A stretch of DNA of 64,000 nucleotides from contig NZ_JANZKP010000011.1 of assembly GCF_025642745.1 (NCBI RefSeq), positions 1-64,000 on the forward strand, in the 5' to 3' direction. Under the pieces are notes generated by a model that made no database searches, had not been told where the DNA came from, and worked only from the letters and a program-made list of their open reading frames with translations. The translations under genes were made by a program, and so were the position numbers. The DNA is from Cellulomonas sp. RIT-PI-Y. GTDB lineage: Bacteria > Actinomycetota > Actinomycetes > Actinomycetales > Cellulomonadaceae. Below are positions 37,001 through 46,834 of the stretch, one piece after another (position 1 is the stretch's first letter; each line of letters begins with the position of its first letter).

Positions 37001-38278
37001 GTGAGCAGCAGCGATCTCCCCGACGGGTACGCCGAGGCCGATCGGGAACGGTGGGTGCCGGAGGCGCCGAAGTCGCGCGCTCGCAGTCCGTTCGAGCGGG
37101 ACCGGGGGCGCCTGGTGCACTCCTCGGCGCTCCGGCGGCTCGGGGCCAAGACCCAGGTGCTCGGCCCGAGCTCGGACGACTTCATCCGGACCCGGCTGAC
37201 CCACACCCTGGAGGTCGCGCAGGTCGGCCGGGAGATCGGCAAGATCCTCGGCTGCGACCCCGACGTGGTGGACACCGCCTGCCTCGCCCACGACCTCGGC
37301 CACCCGCCGTTCGGGCACAACGGCGAGCGCGCGCTGGCCCACCTGTCCCGGCACATCGGCGGGTTCGAGGGCAACGCCCAGACCCTGCGGCTGCTCACCC
37401 GGCTCGAGCCCAAGGTGATCACCGACGACGGCCGCAGCGCAGGGCTGAATCTGACCCGGGCCAGCCTGGACGCCTCGGTGAAGTACCCGTGGGCGACCGG
37501 CGACGGCCCGATCAGCCCGTCCAGCGGCCGGCCGACCCACAAGTTCGGGGTCTACGCCGACGACCAGCCCGTGTTCGACTGGCTGCGCGGCGACGCCCCG
37601 GTCGGGCGCAAGTGCCTGGAAGCGCAGGTGATGGACCTCGCGGACGACATCTCCTACTCGGTGCACGACGTCGAGGACGCGGTGGTCGGTGGCCGGTTCG
37701 ACCTGGGGGTGCTCGCCCAGCCGGAGGAGCGCGGCCGGGTCGTCGAGGCGATCCAGACCTGGTACGGCGACGCGATCGACGCCGCCGGGCTGGAAGCGGC
37801 GATGGACCGCCTGGTGCACGCCCGGCTCTGGCAGACCGGATTCGACGGGTCGCGGGCGGCGCTGGCCGCGCTGAAGAACACCACCAGCCAGCTGATCGGC
37901 CGGTTCGCCCGGGCCGCGCAGCTCGCCACCCGGGAGGTCTACGGTCCCGGGCCGCTCACCCGGTACGCGGCGGACCTGATCGTGCCCACCGCCACCACCG
38001 CGGAGATCCTGGTCCTCAAGGGCCTGGCGGTGGCCTACGTGATGGCCCCCCGGGAGCTGGAGCCGCTCTACCAGCGGCAGCGGGAGATCCTGGCCGACCT
38101 GGTGCAGGTGCTGGCCGACCGGGCACCGGTCAGCCTGGAACCCCCGTTCGCCGCCGACTGGCGGGCGGCCGACGACGACGGGGCACGCCTGCGGGTGGTC
38201 ATCGATCAGGTCGCCTCGCTCACCGACGTCTCCGCCGCGGCCTGGCACGCCCGGCTCGCGCCGCCGCCGCGCTACTGA
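37001..38278 (+). CDS. dgt: dGTP triphosphohydrolase-like HD-domain protein
   Basis: A 425-residue member of the deoxyguanosinetriphosphate triphosphohydrolase-like family, which releases triphosphate from dNTPs. The HD metal site is visible as RTRLTHTLEVAQ, CLAHDLGHPPFGHNGE and the later DLADDISYSVHD. It starts at GTG 37001 without a Shine-Dalgarno sequence. In many actinobacteria dgt precedes dnaG; here an alcohol dehydrogenase gene lies between them. Exact nucleotide preference is not predictable. Confidence 0.92.
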   Translation: MSSSDLPDGYAEADRERWVPEAPKSRARSPFERDRGRLVHSSALRRLGAKTQVLGPSSDDFIRTRLTHTLEVAQVGREIGKILGCDPDVVDTACLAHDLGHPPFGHNGERALAHLSRHIGGFEGNAQTLRLLTRLEPKVITDDGRSAGLNLTRASLDASVKYPWATGDGPISPSSGRPTHKFGVYADDQPVFDWLRGDAPVGRKCLEAQVMDLADDISYSVHDVEDAVVGGRFDLGVLAQPEERGRVVEAIQTWYGDAIDAAGLEAAMDRLVHARLWQTGFDGSRAALAALKNTTSQLIGRFARAAQLATREVYGPGPLTRYAADLIVPTATTAEILVLKGLAVAYVMAPRELEPLYQRQREILADLVQVLADRAPVSLEPPFAADWRAADDDGARLRVVIDQVASLTDVSAAAWHARLAPPPRY

Positions 38279-38384
38279 GTGCTCACCACCTAGTTCTGGT
38301 CCCAGCCGCTGCGTGGCCCCGCCATCCGCGGTGCACTGGAGGGGCGCACATCCGCGCGTCCGCCAGAGCCGTCGGAGGATCACC

Positions 38385-39416
38385 ATGAGCACGATGAAGG
38401 CCGCTGTCGTCCACGAGTTCGGGAAGCCGCTCACCGTCGACGAGATCGCCGTCCCGGCCCCCGGGCCGGACGAGGCCCTGGTCAAGGTCCGGTACACCGG
38501 CGTCTGCCACACCGACCTGCACGCCGCGCACGGCGACTGGCCGGTCAAGCCCGCCCCGCCGTTCGTCCCCGGCCACGAGGGGGTGGGCGAGGTGGTCGCG
38601 ATCGGCGAGCACGTCACCCGGGTCGCCGTCGGTGACCTGGTCGGCAACGCGTGGCTGTGGAGCGCCTGCGGCGAGTGCGAGTACTGCGAGACCGGCTGGG
38701 AGACGCTCTGCCCGCAGCAGCAGAACGGCGGCTACGCGGTGGACGGCTCCTTCGGCCAGTACATGCTGGTGGACGCCCGCTACGCGCCGGTGATCCCGGA
38801 CGGGGTGGACCTGGCCGCGGTGGCGCCGATCCTGTGCGCCGGGGTCACGGTCTACAAGGGGCTCAAGCGGACCGACACCCAGCCCGGCCAGTGGGTGCTG
38901 ATCTCCGGCATCGGCGGGCTCGGCCACATCGCGGTGCAGTACGCGGTCGCGATGGGCCGCCGCGTCGCGGCGGTGGACGTCGACGACGACAAGCTCGCCC
39001 TGGCCCGCACGCACGGCGCCGAGCTCACCGTGAACGCCCGGACCTCGGACGACCCGGCGGCCGAGCTGCAGCGGCTGACCGGCGGCGGGGTGCACGGCGC
39101 GCTGGTCACCGCGGTGAACGCGCACGCCTTCCCGCAGGCCGTCGGGGCGTTGCGCCGGGGAGGCACGGTCGCGCTGGTCGGGCTGCCGCCGGAGCAGTTC
39201 CCGCTGGACATCTTCACCACCGTGCTCCGGGGGCTGACCGTCCGGGGCTCGATCGTCGGCACCCGCAAGGACATGGCCGAGGCGGTCGACTTCTTCGCGC
39301 GGGGGAAGATCCACCCGACCTACAGCGTGCGTCCGATAGCGGACATCAACGCGATCTTCGGGGAGATGGAGCAGGGCGCGATCGACGGGCGGATCGTGCT
39401 GGACCTGGAGTCCTGA
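38385..39416 (+). CDS. adhP: zinc-dependent alcohol dehydrogenase
   Basis: A 343-residue medium-chain dehydrogenase that interconverts alcohols and aldehydes with NAD. Start ATG 38385 lies behind GGAGGA; a longer frame upstream lacks support. Catalytic zinc ligands are in GVCHTDLHAAHGDW and PGHEG. The structural zinc site has four Cys (CGECEYCETGWETLC). The Rossmann segment is SGIGGLGHIAVQYA. It resembles AdhP-type ethanol-active enzymes. It separates dgt from dnaG and has its own ribosome site, which suggests an inserted gene. Confidence 0.92.
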   Translation: MSTMKAAVVHEFGKPLTVDEIAVPAPGPDEALVKVRYTGVCHTDLHAAHGDWPVKPAPPFVPGHEGVGEVVAIGEHVTRVAVGDLVGNAWLWSACGECEYCETGWETLCPQQQNGGYAVDGSFGQYMLVDARYAPVIPDGVDLAAVAPILCAGVTVYKGLKRTDTQPGQWVLISGIGGLGHIAVQYAVAMGRRVAAVDVDDDKLALARTHGAELTVNARTSDDPAAELQRLTGGGVHGALVTAVNAHAFPQAVGALRRGGTVALVGLPPEQFPLDIFTTVLRGLTVRGSIVGTRKDMAEAVDFFARGKIHPTYSVRPIADINAIFGEMEQGAIDGRIVLDLES

Positions 39417-39457
39417 CCGCGCTCGCCGGACCGTCGTCGGGGCCGAGGCCGAGGACC

Positions 39458-39469
39458 TAGGATCGACGG
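39458..39469 (+). promoter_or_regulatory. -10 element of dnaG
   Basis: TAGGAT (39458-39463) plus six bases, then GTG 39470: leaderless layout. Confidence 0.6.
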
Positions 39470-41512
39470 GTGGCGGGACGGATCCGGCGGGAGGACGTGG
39501 AGGCGGTCCGCGAGCGTGCCCGGATCGAGGACATCGTCGGCGAACAGGTCGCACTGAAGACCGCCGGCGTCGGTTCGATGAAGGGCCTGTGCCCCTTCCA
39601 CGACGAGCGCACCCCGTCGTTCCACGTCCGCCCCCAGGTCGGGCTCTACCACTGCTTCGGCTGCGGCGAGGGCGGCGACGTCATCGACTTCGTGCAGAAG
39701 GTCGATGGGCTGCCGTTCAGCGAGGCCGTCGAGTACCTGGCCGGACGGGTCGGGATCCAGCTGCGCTACGAGGAGGGCGGTGGTCCCCGGCCCGGGATGG
39801 AGCCCGGCACCCGGCAGCGGCTGCTGGAGGCGCACCGGGTGGCCGGTGAGTTCTTCACCGAGCAGCTGCTCACCCCCGGCGCCGCCGCGGCCCGCGACTT
39901 CCTGGCCGGACGCGGTTTCGACCGCGCCGCCGCCGACCAGTTCGGCATCGGCTACGCGCCGCAGAGCTGGGACCAGCTGCTCCGGCACCTGCGCGGCCGG
40001 GGCTTCACCGAGAAGGAACTGGTCGCCAGCGGCCTGATGAGCCAGGGCAACCGCGGCATCTACGACCGGTTCCGCGGCCGGCTGGTCTGGCCGATCCGCG
40101 AGGTCACCGGCGACACCGTGGGCTTCGGCGCCCGGCGGCTCTACGACGACGACCAGGGCCCCAAGTACCTGAACACCCCGGAGACCGCGCTCTACAAGAA
40201 GTCGCACGTGCTCTACGGCATCGACCTGGCCAAGCGGGAGATCGCGCGGACCAAGAAGGTCGTGGTGGTCGAGGGCTACACCGACGTGATGGCCATGCAC
40301 CTGTCCGGCGTGGGCACCGCCATCGCCACCTGTGGCACCGCCTTCGGACCGGAGCACGCCCGGATCGTGCGTCGGCTGATGGGCGACGTCGGCGACAAGG
40401 GCGCTGTGGTCTTCACCTTCGACGGCGACGAGGCCGGGCAGAAGGCCGCGATGAAGGCGCACGAGCAGCAGGGCGTGCTCGGCGTGCCCGCCTACGTCGC
40501 GGTCGCGGACGACGGCATGGACCCCTGCGACCTGCGGCAGCGCAAGGGCCCGGACGCGGTGCGGGCCCTGGTCGACTCCCCGCCGCCGCTGTTCCGGTTC
40601 GTGCTGCGCCGCCAGCTCGCCGACTACGACCTGAGCACCGTCGAGGGCCGGGCCGGTGCGCTACGCGAGGCCGCGCCCACCGTGGCCGGGATCCCGCGGC
40701 CGGACCTGCGCGAGGGCTACACCCGGGAGCTCGCCGGCTGGCTCGGGATGGACTTGCGGACCGTGCAGCAGGCGGTGCGTGCGGCCGCGTCGGCGGCGCG
40801 GACGGGCGCGGGCTCCGGTGCCGCGGGGTCGGCGCGGCCGGCTCAGGGTGGGTCGTCCGGGCCGGGCGGGTACCGCGACGGGCGGCCCGGCGACGGCCGT
40901 GGCGGATACGGCGGGACGGACGGGCGTCCGGGTGCGGGGCGCTCGGGACCGGGCGACGACCGGGGTGCCGGGGGCGCGGGCCACGCGTCGGGTGACCCCG
41001 TGCCCGTCCTGCAGATGCCGCTGCCCGATCCGCGCGATCCGGTGGCGACCACCGAGCGGCGTGCGCTGGAGGTCGTGCTGCAGCTGCCCGACCTGGTGCC
41101 GATCGAGTTCGACCAGCTGGAGCCGGACACCTTCGGCGCCCCGGCCTACCGTGCCGTGCACACCGCGGTGCGCGCCGCGGGCGGCGCGACCCAGGCCAAG
41201 GCGCTCGCGGGCGCGCACGGGGCGGCCGCGTGGGTCGAGGCGGTGCGGGAGCAGGCCGCCGGGCCGGTGCACTCGCTGATCACCCGGCTCGCGGTGGAGC
41301 CGATCCCGGAGGACCGGCCGGACAGGCTGCCCGGCTACGCCCGGGGCCTGGTGATGGCGCTGGTGGAGCTGGCGCTGACCCGGCACATCGCGGATCTGCG
41401 GGGCCGGTTGCAGCGGATGGACGCGGCGGCGGAGCCGGCGGCACAGCGGGAGCTGTTCCAGCAGCTGCTGGCCGCCGAGGACCAGCGGCGCAGCCTGCGC
41501 GAGAGCGCCTGA
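39470..41512 (+). CDS. dnaG: DNA primase
   Basis: A 680-residue primase that lays RNA primers at the replication fork. The N-terminal CHC2 zinc finger has CPFH and CFGC; the TOPRIM domain carries VVVVEGYTDVMAMH and the acidic FTFDGDEAGQ; the C-terminal part (~residues 520-680) is the DnaB-helicase-binding domain. Between the core and this domain is a Gly/Arg/Ser-rich linker (about residues 440-510) of low complexity. It starts at GTG 39470 behind a leaderless promoter. Its stop comes two bases before the end of a convergent helicase gene. Confidence 0.96.
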   Translation: MAGRIRREDVEAVRERARIEDIVGEQVALKTAGVGSMKGLCPFHDERTPSFHVRPQVGLYHCFGCGEGGDVIDFVQKVDGLPFSEAVEYLAGRVGIQLRYEEGGGPRPGMEPGTRQRLLEAHRVAGEFFTEQLLTPGAAAARDFLAGRGFDRAAADQFGIGYAPQSWDQLLRHLRGRGFTEKELVASGLMSQGNRGIYDRFRGRLVWPIREVTGDTVGFGARRLYDDDQGPKYLNTPETALYKKSHVLYGIDLAKREIARTKKVVVVEGYTDVMAMHLSGVGTAIATCGTAFGPEHARIVRRLMGDVGDKGAVVFTFDGDEAGQKAAMKAHEQQGVLGVPAYVAVADDGMDPCDLRQRKGPDAVRALVDSPPPLFRFVLRRQLADYDLSTVEGRAGALREAAPTVAGIPRPDLREGYTRELAGWLGMDLRTVQQAVRAAASAARTGAGSGAAGSARPAQGGSSGPGGYRDGRPGDGRGGYGGTDGRPGAGRSGPGDDRGAGGAGHASGDPVPVLQMPLPDPRDPVATTERRALEVVLQLPDLVPIEFDQLEPDTFGAPAYRAVHTAVRAAGGATQAKALAGAHGAAAWVEAVREQAAGPVHSLITRLAVEPIPEDRPDRLPGYARGLVMALVELALTRHIADLRGRLQRMDAAAEPAAQRELFQQLLAAEDQRRSLRESA

Positions 41513-41513
41513 C

Positions 41514-43751
41514 CTAGCCGTCCGCCTCCTCGGCCAGCTGCTCCCAGACCGGTCCGTACCCCAGACGGGCCTGCTCCAGCTCGACCACCTCGCGCGCCAG
41601 CCGTGCCTCGGTGACGTCGACCGCGGCCGCCGCCGACGTCGCCAGCGCGGAATCGCGGACGTAGGCGTCGAAGGTCCGCTGCTTGCGCGCCAGCAGTTCG
41701 GTGATCCGCTCGTCCACACCGTCCTCGGCCAGCAGCCGGTGGGCGACCACGGCGTGGACCTGGCCCATCCGGTGCAGCCGGGCGACCGCCTGGGCCTCCG
41801 CGGTGGGGGTCAACTGCGGTTCGCAGAGCACCGCCACCGAGGCGGCCTGCAGGTTCAGCCCCACCCCGCCGACCGTGATCTGCGCGATCAGCACCCCGTC
41901 GCGGGGACCCTCGGAGAACGCGTCGATCACCTCCTGCCGTCGGTCCGCGGGCATCGATCCGGTCAGCGGGCCGAACACCGGCGCACCGCCCGGCCGGGTC
42001 AACGCGTCCGCGGCCAGGTCGAGCACGTCGCGGAAGTAGGAGAAGACCACCGTGCGTCGCGCCTGCTCACCGGCCTCCTCGACGATCGACCGGAGCCGGT
42101 CCAGTTTGGCCGACTCCTCGGCGGTGCCGACGGTCCAGGCAGCACGGCGCATCGCCATGAAGTTCCCGCTCGCGACCGCCTCGCGGTAGACCCGCTCGTC
42201 GGCGGGGGAGAGGTCCACCCAGTCGTCGACCAGCACCAGGTCCGGGAGCTCCACCAGCACGTCCTTCTGATTGCGACGCAGATAGACCGAGGACACGGTC
42301 CGCCGGAACGCGTCGGCGCCGACCAGGCCGAGATGCCGGGGGAACGAGTCGGCCAGGCCGGGGTCCAGCAGCCGGACCAGTGCGACGAAGTCCTCGATCC
42401 GGTTGTCCATCGGGGTGCCGGTGAGGAAGAGGACACGCCAGACCGCTCGGGTCCACTCCGCCACCACGGCGGACCGCTGGGCGTCCGGGTTCTTGACGTA
42501 GTGCGCCTCGTCCACGACCAGCAGGGCGACCGGCGGTCCGTCGAGCTCCAGGTGTGCCAGCGCCTCGTAGGTGGTCACGGCGACGCCGCCCTCGGTCCGC
42601 CAGCGTGCCGTCGCCCCGGCCCGGTCCGGACCGTGCAGTCGATGGGCGGGCAGCGTGGTCCGGGCCTGGATCTCGCGCAGCCAGTTGACCAGGACACCCG
42701 CGGGGCAGACCACCAGGAAGTGCCGGTCGCCGAGCGCCGCGAGGTGGGCGATCGCCGCCAGGGCCTGGACGGTCTTGCCCAGACCCATCTCGTCCCCGAG
42801 CAGCACCCGGCCCTGGGTCAGGGCGAAGCGCGCGCCGAACTCCTGGTACCCGCGCAAGGACACCCGCAGCGCACTCTGGTCCAGCGGGAAGGCGGCCACG
42901 GTCTCGGCGAGCTCCGTGGTGAGCATGCCGCGTTCGGCCAGCACGTCCTGGGCCAGCGGGACGATGCGGCCGAGCACGGTGTAGAACTCCGCCGCGCGGC
43001 GTTCGAACGCGTCCCAGAGCTGGGAGCTCCCGGTGTCCGGCACCGCGCAGGCCTCGCTCAGCCGGCGGAGGGTGGACGCGAGCGACCTGGGGTCGTCGTC
43101 GGTGCCCAGGACGGCGTCCCACTCGCCCAACTCCGCCAGGGCGTCCCGGGTCCGTCGTCTGGTCGCGGGCCGGGACAGGGCGAAGCGCAGCCGTCCGGTC
43201 GCCGGTTCCGCGGCCGGGGCATGCACCCCCACGGCCGTCACGTACTCGGTCAGCGCCCGGCGGTGCGGCTCGACCAGCGGGGTCAGCCGCATCAACCGGT
43301 CCAGGAGCCGCAGCACCTCGATCGTGGTCGCGGTGTCCGGCCGGCCGGAGCGGTCGATCTCCAGCCGGACCGGCAGTCCGCGCCGCACCACGGCGGCCAC
43401 CTGTTCCACCGCGGCGACCACGCTGCGGGCGGTCTGCGCGCCGACTCCGGGGATCCGGTCCAGGGTGTCCGCGGACACCCCGAGCAGGTCCGCGGCGGTG
43501 GGGTATCCGGCGTCCTGCAGCGCGCGCAGGCGCAGATTCCGATCGGTCATCGCTCCGAGCTGGACCACCGGGACCACGCCGAGCTCCGCCCGGACCCGGT
43601 CGTCGCGGTCGGACTCGACGATCGTGGCGATGCGCAGGGTGGCCGCATCCAGGTGGTCCAGCACGGAGCGCGCCAGTCCGGCGGCGGCACGGTGGCGCTC
43701 CAGGAGGGTGCGGGCCGGACGGCCTGGCTCGATCGGAGTCGCGGGGTGCAT
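41514..43751 (-). CDS. SNF2-family DEAD/H helicase
   Basis: A 745-residue SWI2/SNF2 ATPase. After a helix-hairpin-helix-like stretch near residues 90-115, the helicase core begins with Walker A GDEMGLGKTVQAL (Lys326), then VVDEAHYVKN, FLTGTPMDN, and in the second lobe TVGGVGLNLQAA and RLHRMGQ. It probably moves along double-stranded DNA in repair or restart; no nuclease or methylase partner is adjacent. Start ATG 43751 follows a leaderless-type TACCAT. An in-frame ATG at 43880, touching the upstream stop as TGATG, would add 43 residues with a seven-residue repeat. Confidence 0.9.
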   Translation of the reverse strand: MHPATPIEPGRPARTLLERHRAAAGLARSVLDHLDAATLRIATIVESDRDDRVRAELGVVPVVQLGAMTDRNLRLRALQDAGYPTAADLLGVSADTLDRIPGVGAQTARSVVAAVEQVAAVVRRGLPVRLEIDRSGRPDTATTIEVLRLLDRLMRLTPLVEPHRRALTEYVTAVGVHAPAAEPATGRLRFALSRPATRRRTRDALAELGEWDAVLGTDDDPRSLASTLRRLSEACAVPDTGSSQLWDAFERRAAEFYTVLGRIVPLAQDVLAERGMLTTELAETVAAFPLDQSALRVSLRGYQEFGARFALTQGRVLLGDEMGLGKTVQALAAIAHLAALGDRHFLVVCPAGVLVNWLREIQARTTLPAHRLHGPDRAGATARWRTEGGVAVTTYEALAHLELDGPPVALLVVDEAHYVKNPDAQRSAVVAEWTRAVWRVLFLTGTPMDNRIEDFVALVRLLDPGLADSFPRHLGLVGADAFRRTVSSVYLRRNQKDVLVELPDLVLVDDWVDLSPADERVYREAVASGNFMAMRRAAWTVGTAEESAKLDRLRSIVEEAGEQARRTVVFSYFRDVLDLAADALTRPGGAPVFGPLTGSMPADRRQEVIDAFSEGPRDGVLIAQITVGGVGLNLQAASVAVLCEPQLTPTAEAQAVARLHRMGQVHAVVAHRLLAEDGVDERITELLARKQRTFDAYVRDSALATSAAAAVDVTEARLAREVVELEQARLGYGPVWEQLAEEADG

Positions 43752-43765
43752 CGGCGCCGATGGTA
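43752..43765 (-). promoter_or_regulatory. possible -10 of the SNF2 gene
   Basis: TACCAT (43765-43760, minus strand) lies eight bases before ATG 43751. It supports the shorter start but is weaker than the six-base cases. Confidence 0.35.
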
Positions 43766-43793
43766 GCCGGGCGGGGCCCGGAGGACCGCCGGG

Positions 43794-43877
43794 CGAGAGG
43801 ACGTGGTCCCCGCACGCGAGGACGTCGTGCCCCGACGAGGGGAGGTGGTGCCCGGGCGAGCGGGTGCGGTGCCCCGG
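43794..43877. repeat. four-copy degenerate 21-bp tandem repeat
   Basis: Units 43794-43814, 43815-43835, 43836-43856 and 43857-43877 share the pattern CGAG-GG-CG-GGTGCCCCG with substitutions. Read on the minus strand in the helicase frame, they encode heptapeptides such as PGHRTRS, PGHHLPS, SGHDVLA and CGDHVLS. Confidence 0.7.
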
Positions 43878-43879
43878 CA

Positions 43880-46570
43880 TCACCCGGCCGTCGATGGTGC
43901 CGACGGCACGACCGCCGGACGCCGTCGCCGCAGGCCGATCGCACCGGCGCCGACCACCACCGCCGTCAGCCCGACCGCCGCCAGCACCCGCACGGTGGTG
44001 CCGGTGGTGGCCAGCAGGGACGGCGTCGTCGCACCGGGGACGTCGGCCACGGTCAGGGTCTCCGAGGGCTCGCCGCAGACACCGGTGCTGATCACCTCGC
44101 CGTCCCGGTCGCGCGTCGTCTCGACGAACCCGTAGCTGCCGGGGGCGGTGGTGCGGTACCGGTCGGTGTCGGCGGAGCCGGGGCTCCGGTCGATGATCAG
44201 CGGTGCCGAGGTCCAGACCCGTGTCTCCGGGGTGCAGCGGAGCTCCTGTCCGTCCGGGACGTGGAACAACTCCGCGGTCGTGGTCGCACCGCTCGGGAAC
44301 TCGCCCCGCCAGGAGATGCTGTCCCACAGCTCGTCGCCGAGGGTGGGCCGGTCCGAGCCGGCGCGCGCCGTGGTCTCCACCTCCGGCGGTGCGGGAATCC
44401 GGATCGTCTCGGAGTCGGCGCCGCACTCCCCGCGGTGCAGGACCTGGCCGTCGGGGTTCCGGGCGGTCTCGACGTAGCCGTAGGACACCCCCGGTTCGGC
44501 GGTGAGGGTGGTCGATGGGGTCAGCTGCCGGCCCGCCGTGGTGACCAGGACCGGGTCCCCGGCCACGACTCTGGTCTCCGGGGAGCAGACCGGGGTGTCA
44601 CCGGTCCAGCGGTACAGGTCGTTGGCGAGCAGCACGCCCTCCGCCGGGACGGTCCCGGTGATCCCGGTGGCGTCCCGGAGCACCAGCTCGGCGCCGGACA
44701 CCGGGTCGCCGTCCACCCGGATGGTGGTGGCGAGGGCGAGCGGCTCCGACCCGGGCAGGGCAGGGACGAGGGTGAACTGCTCGGTCGGATCGGTGACCGA
44801 GGTGGTCATCGGTGCGGTGCGGTCGTCACCGGCGAAGACCGTGCGGGCCGCGACGGTTCCGGGCTCCAGGTCCAGCACACCGTCGCCGTCGGTGTCCGCC
44901 TCGGAGGGCCAGGCGAACGCAGGCGCGGACAGGGTCTGGAACCCGTTCACCGCGGGACGCTCGACCGACCCGATCAGCCGGGCCGTGCCGTCGTCCAGTG
45001 CGGAGTCGGCGACCGGGACGTCGGACGGGAAGAACCAGAGCTCGGTGCGCTCCACCGGGCGATCGGCGCCGAACCCGGCACCGCCGGAGAAGTCGCCGTG
45101 ATCGCTCGGGTAGCCCTCGGCCCACAGGTCGTCGATCAGGCGCAGCCCGTCGGAGGTGGCGCGCACGCTCAGGCTGGTCACGACCTCCGGGGTGTGCCGG
45201 AGCGAGCTGGACTCGTCCGGCAGCCCGAAGGTGTCCTGCCAGGCGGACAGCAGCACCGCCCGTCGATCGGTCGGCATCGCGGCGTGGTCCGTCCGCCACT
45301 GCCAGGTCAGGATGCCGGGGTCGGTCGCGGCCACCGCGGTGGGGTCGGCGCAGGCCCGGTACACCCCGGGTCCGGTCGCGTCGATCCGCACCGTGTCGAC
45401 CTGCTCGGCGTCCGCGGGGGCATCGGCGAGCTCGGCGGAGGGACGCAGACCCGAGCGCCAGAGCGTGGCGACCAACGGGACGGTCACCGGGGTGCCTTCG
45501 ATCGAGAGCCAGGAGTAGCCGGGCGCCGCGCGCAGGTCGAGGGTGTCGCAGGCGGGGGCGTCGGCGTCGAGGATCGCGTCCTCCACCGCGGAGGTCCCGG
45601 TGACGCGGAAGCCGTTCGCGACCGAGAACTCGGCCGGCGGCGCGGGTCGCTCGGTGGGCTCGCCGGGCAGGCCGGGGGAGAGCGACAGGTTGTCCTGCCG
45701 ACTGCCGTCCATCCCGTAGAGCACCAGCCGCGTCGTCCGCAGCCCGGTGAACCGCACCCGGGCCACCACGTCCCCGACCCCGCTGGCGGCGTAGTGCAGG
45801 GTCAGCGGGCCGTCCGGGGTGCGACCGGACCAGGTCGCCGACTCGTCCGGACCGGCGCGACGGTCGGCATCGGTGTCGAACACGGCGCGGTCGGTCGGCA
45901 CCAGGTCACCGGCCGCGTCGCGCTGCAGCAGCTCGGCGGTGACCTCGAGGTCGCGGACCCAGGCACCGGAGGCGCTCAGCACGCCGAGACCGGTCAGGTC
46001 CCCGTAGCGCAGGTCGCCGGATCGGACCACCGGCGTCGCGTCCTGGTACGGCCCGGACTGGGCGACCGCGGCCGCGACCATCGCGGCGGACCGCTCGCGC
46101 ACCTCGGCCGGTGCCGCGTCCGCGAGCAGACGCTTGGCCTGCGTCACGTCCCCGTTCGCCACGACGCCCGGGACCTCGGCGCGCTGGTGGACCGTGTAGG
46201 CGACGGCCGCCTGGGCGAGGGCGTCGGCCGGGTCGGCGTAGGTCTCCACCACCCACGCCAGCACCGGGTCGTCGTGGGCGGTGACCGTGACCGGCGGCGC
46301 GCCGACCCCGGGTGCGACCCACATCTGGATGCACCAGGACATCCGGCCGTCCGAGCCGGTCGGGGGCTCGAACGCGCCCAGCCAGGTCGAGCCGTAGCCG
46401 GGCAGCGGGACATGGATGCCCTGGCCGAGGGTGCCCTGGGTGGCGGCGGCCGGCGGTGCAGTCGCGGGGGAGACCAGGGTCAGCCCGGCCAGGGCCAGGA
46501 CGACGCCGATCAGGAGGTGGGTCAGGGCTCCGCCCGGGGTGCGGGCGTGCCACGGTGTTCTGGCTCGCAT
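43880..46570 (-). CDS. LAxTG-anchored surface protein with possible thioester domain
   Basis: An 896-residue exported protein: signal peptide (residues 1-~43), a long beta-rich ectodomain, and at the C-terminus LATTG (853-857), a hydrophobic segment and RRRR, a sorting signal of the LAxTG kind used by class E sortases. Near the N-terminus WCIQMW (Cys80) and ALAQAAVAYTVH (Gln120) resemble the Cys and Gln segments of Gram-positive thioester adhesin domains. A Ca-binding-like DTDGDGVLD lies mid-protein. The last ~230 residues hold two related domains, each with a GY(F)VET..DG..G.C.....ET pattern. Ligand unknown. Confidence 0.8.
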   Translation of the reverse strand: MRARTPWHARTPGGALTHLLIGVVLALAGLTLVSPATAPPAAATQGTLGQGIHVPLPGYGSTWLGAFEPPTGSDGRMSWCIQMWVAPGVGAPPVTVTAHDDPVLAWVVETYADPADALAQAAVAYTVHQRAEVPGVVANGDVTQAKRLLADAAPAEVRERSAAMVAAAVAQSGPYQDATPVVRSGDLRYGDLTGLGVLSASGAWVRDLEVTAELLQRDAAGDLVPTDRAVFDTDADRRAGPDESATWSGRTPDGPLTLHYAASGVGDVVARVRFTGLRTTRLVLYGMDGSRQDNLSLSPGLPGEPTERPAPPAEFSVANGFRVTGTSAVEDAILDADAPACDTLDLRAAPGYSWLSIEGTPVTVPLVATLWRSGLRPSAELADAPADAEQVDTVRIDATGPGVYRACADPTAVAATDPGILTWQWRTDHAAMPTDRRAVLLSAWQDTFGLPDESSSLRHTPEVVTSLSVRATSDGLRLIDDLWAEGYPSDHGDFSGGAGFGADRPVERTELWFFPSDVPVADSALDDGTARLIGSVERPAVNGFQTLSAPAFAWPSEADTDGDGVLDLEPGTVAARTVFAGDDRTAPMTTSVTDPTEQFTLVPALPGSEPLALATTIRVDGDPVSGAELVLRDATGITGTVPAEGVLLANDLYRWTGDTPVCSPETRVVAGDPVLVTTAGRQLTPSTTLTAEPGVSYGYVETARNPDGQVLHRGECGADSETIRIPAPPEVETTARAGSDRPTLGDELWDSISWRGEFPSGATTTAELFHVPDGQELRCTPETRVWTSAPLIIDRSPGSADTDRYRTTAPGSYGFVETTRDRDGEVISTGVCGEPSETLTVADVPGATTPSLLATTGTTVRVLAAVGLTAVVVGAGAIGLRRRRPAVVPSAPSTAG

Positions 46571-46834
46571 GGGTGCTCGTCCTTCGTCGCAGGTGGCGTC
46601 CCGGCGGGCCGGGGCCGACGAAGGTCCGGTGCCGGGCGCTCGGGCCTGGGGTGATGTGGTGACGGCGACGAGTCAGCCAGCGCGACGGCGAGTGGACCAG
46701 GGGCGGGCCCGCGGGGCTGGGGACCACGCGGTGCGGGACGAGACTGTGGACAGACGGAGTCCGGGCTGTGGGGGCACCCGGCACTCCCCGCGGCGGTGCG
46801 GTCGGATCCGGCCACGGTGCCGGACGGCGCACCG
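46571..46834. other. spacer between surface-protein gene and kdpD remnant
   Basis: No gene is supportable in these 264 bases. The frame that continues from the kdpD remnant to a stop at 46673 no longer resembles KdpD. The promoter of the surface-protein gene should lie here, but I see no clear hexamers. Confidence 0.4.

Noticed and set aside
40790-40990. Frameshift in dnaG
   Set aside because: The Gly/Arg-rich stretch is a low-complexity linker; the frame stays open and both flanking domains are in phase.
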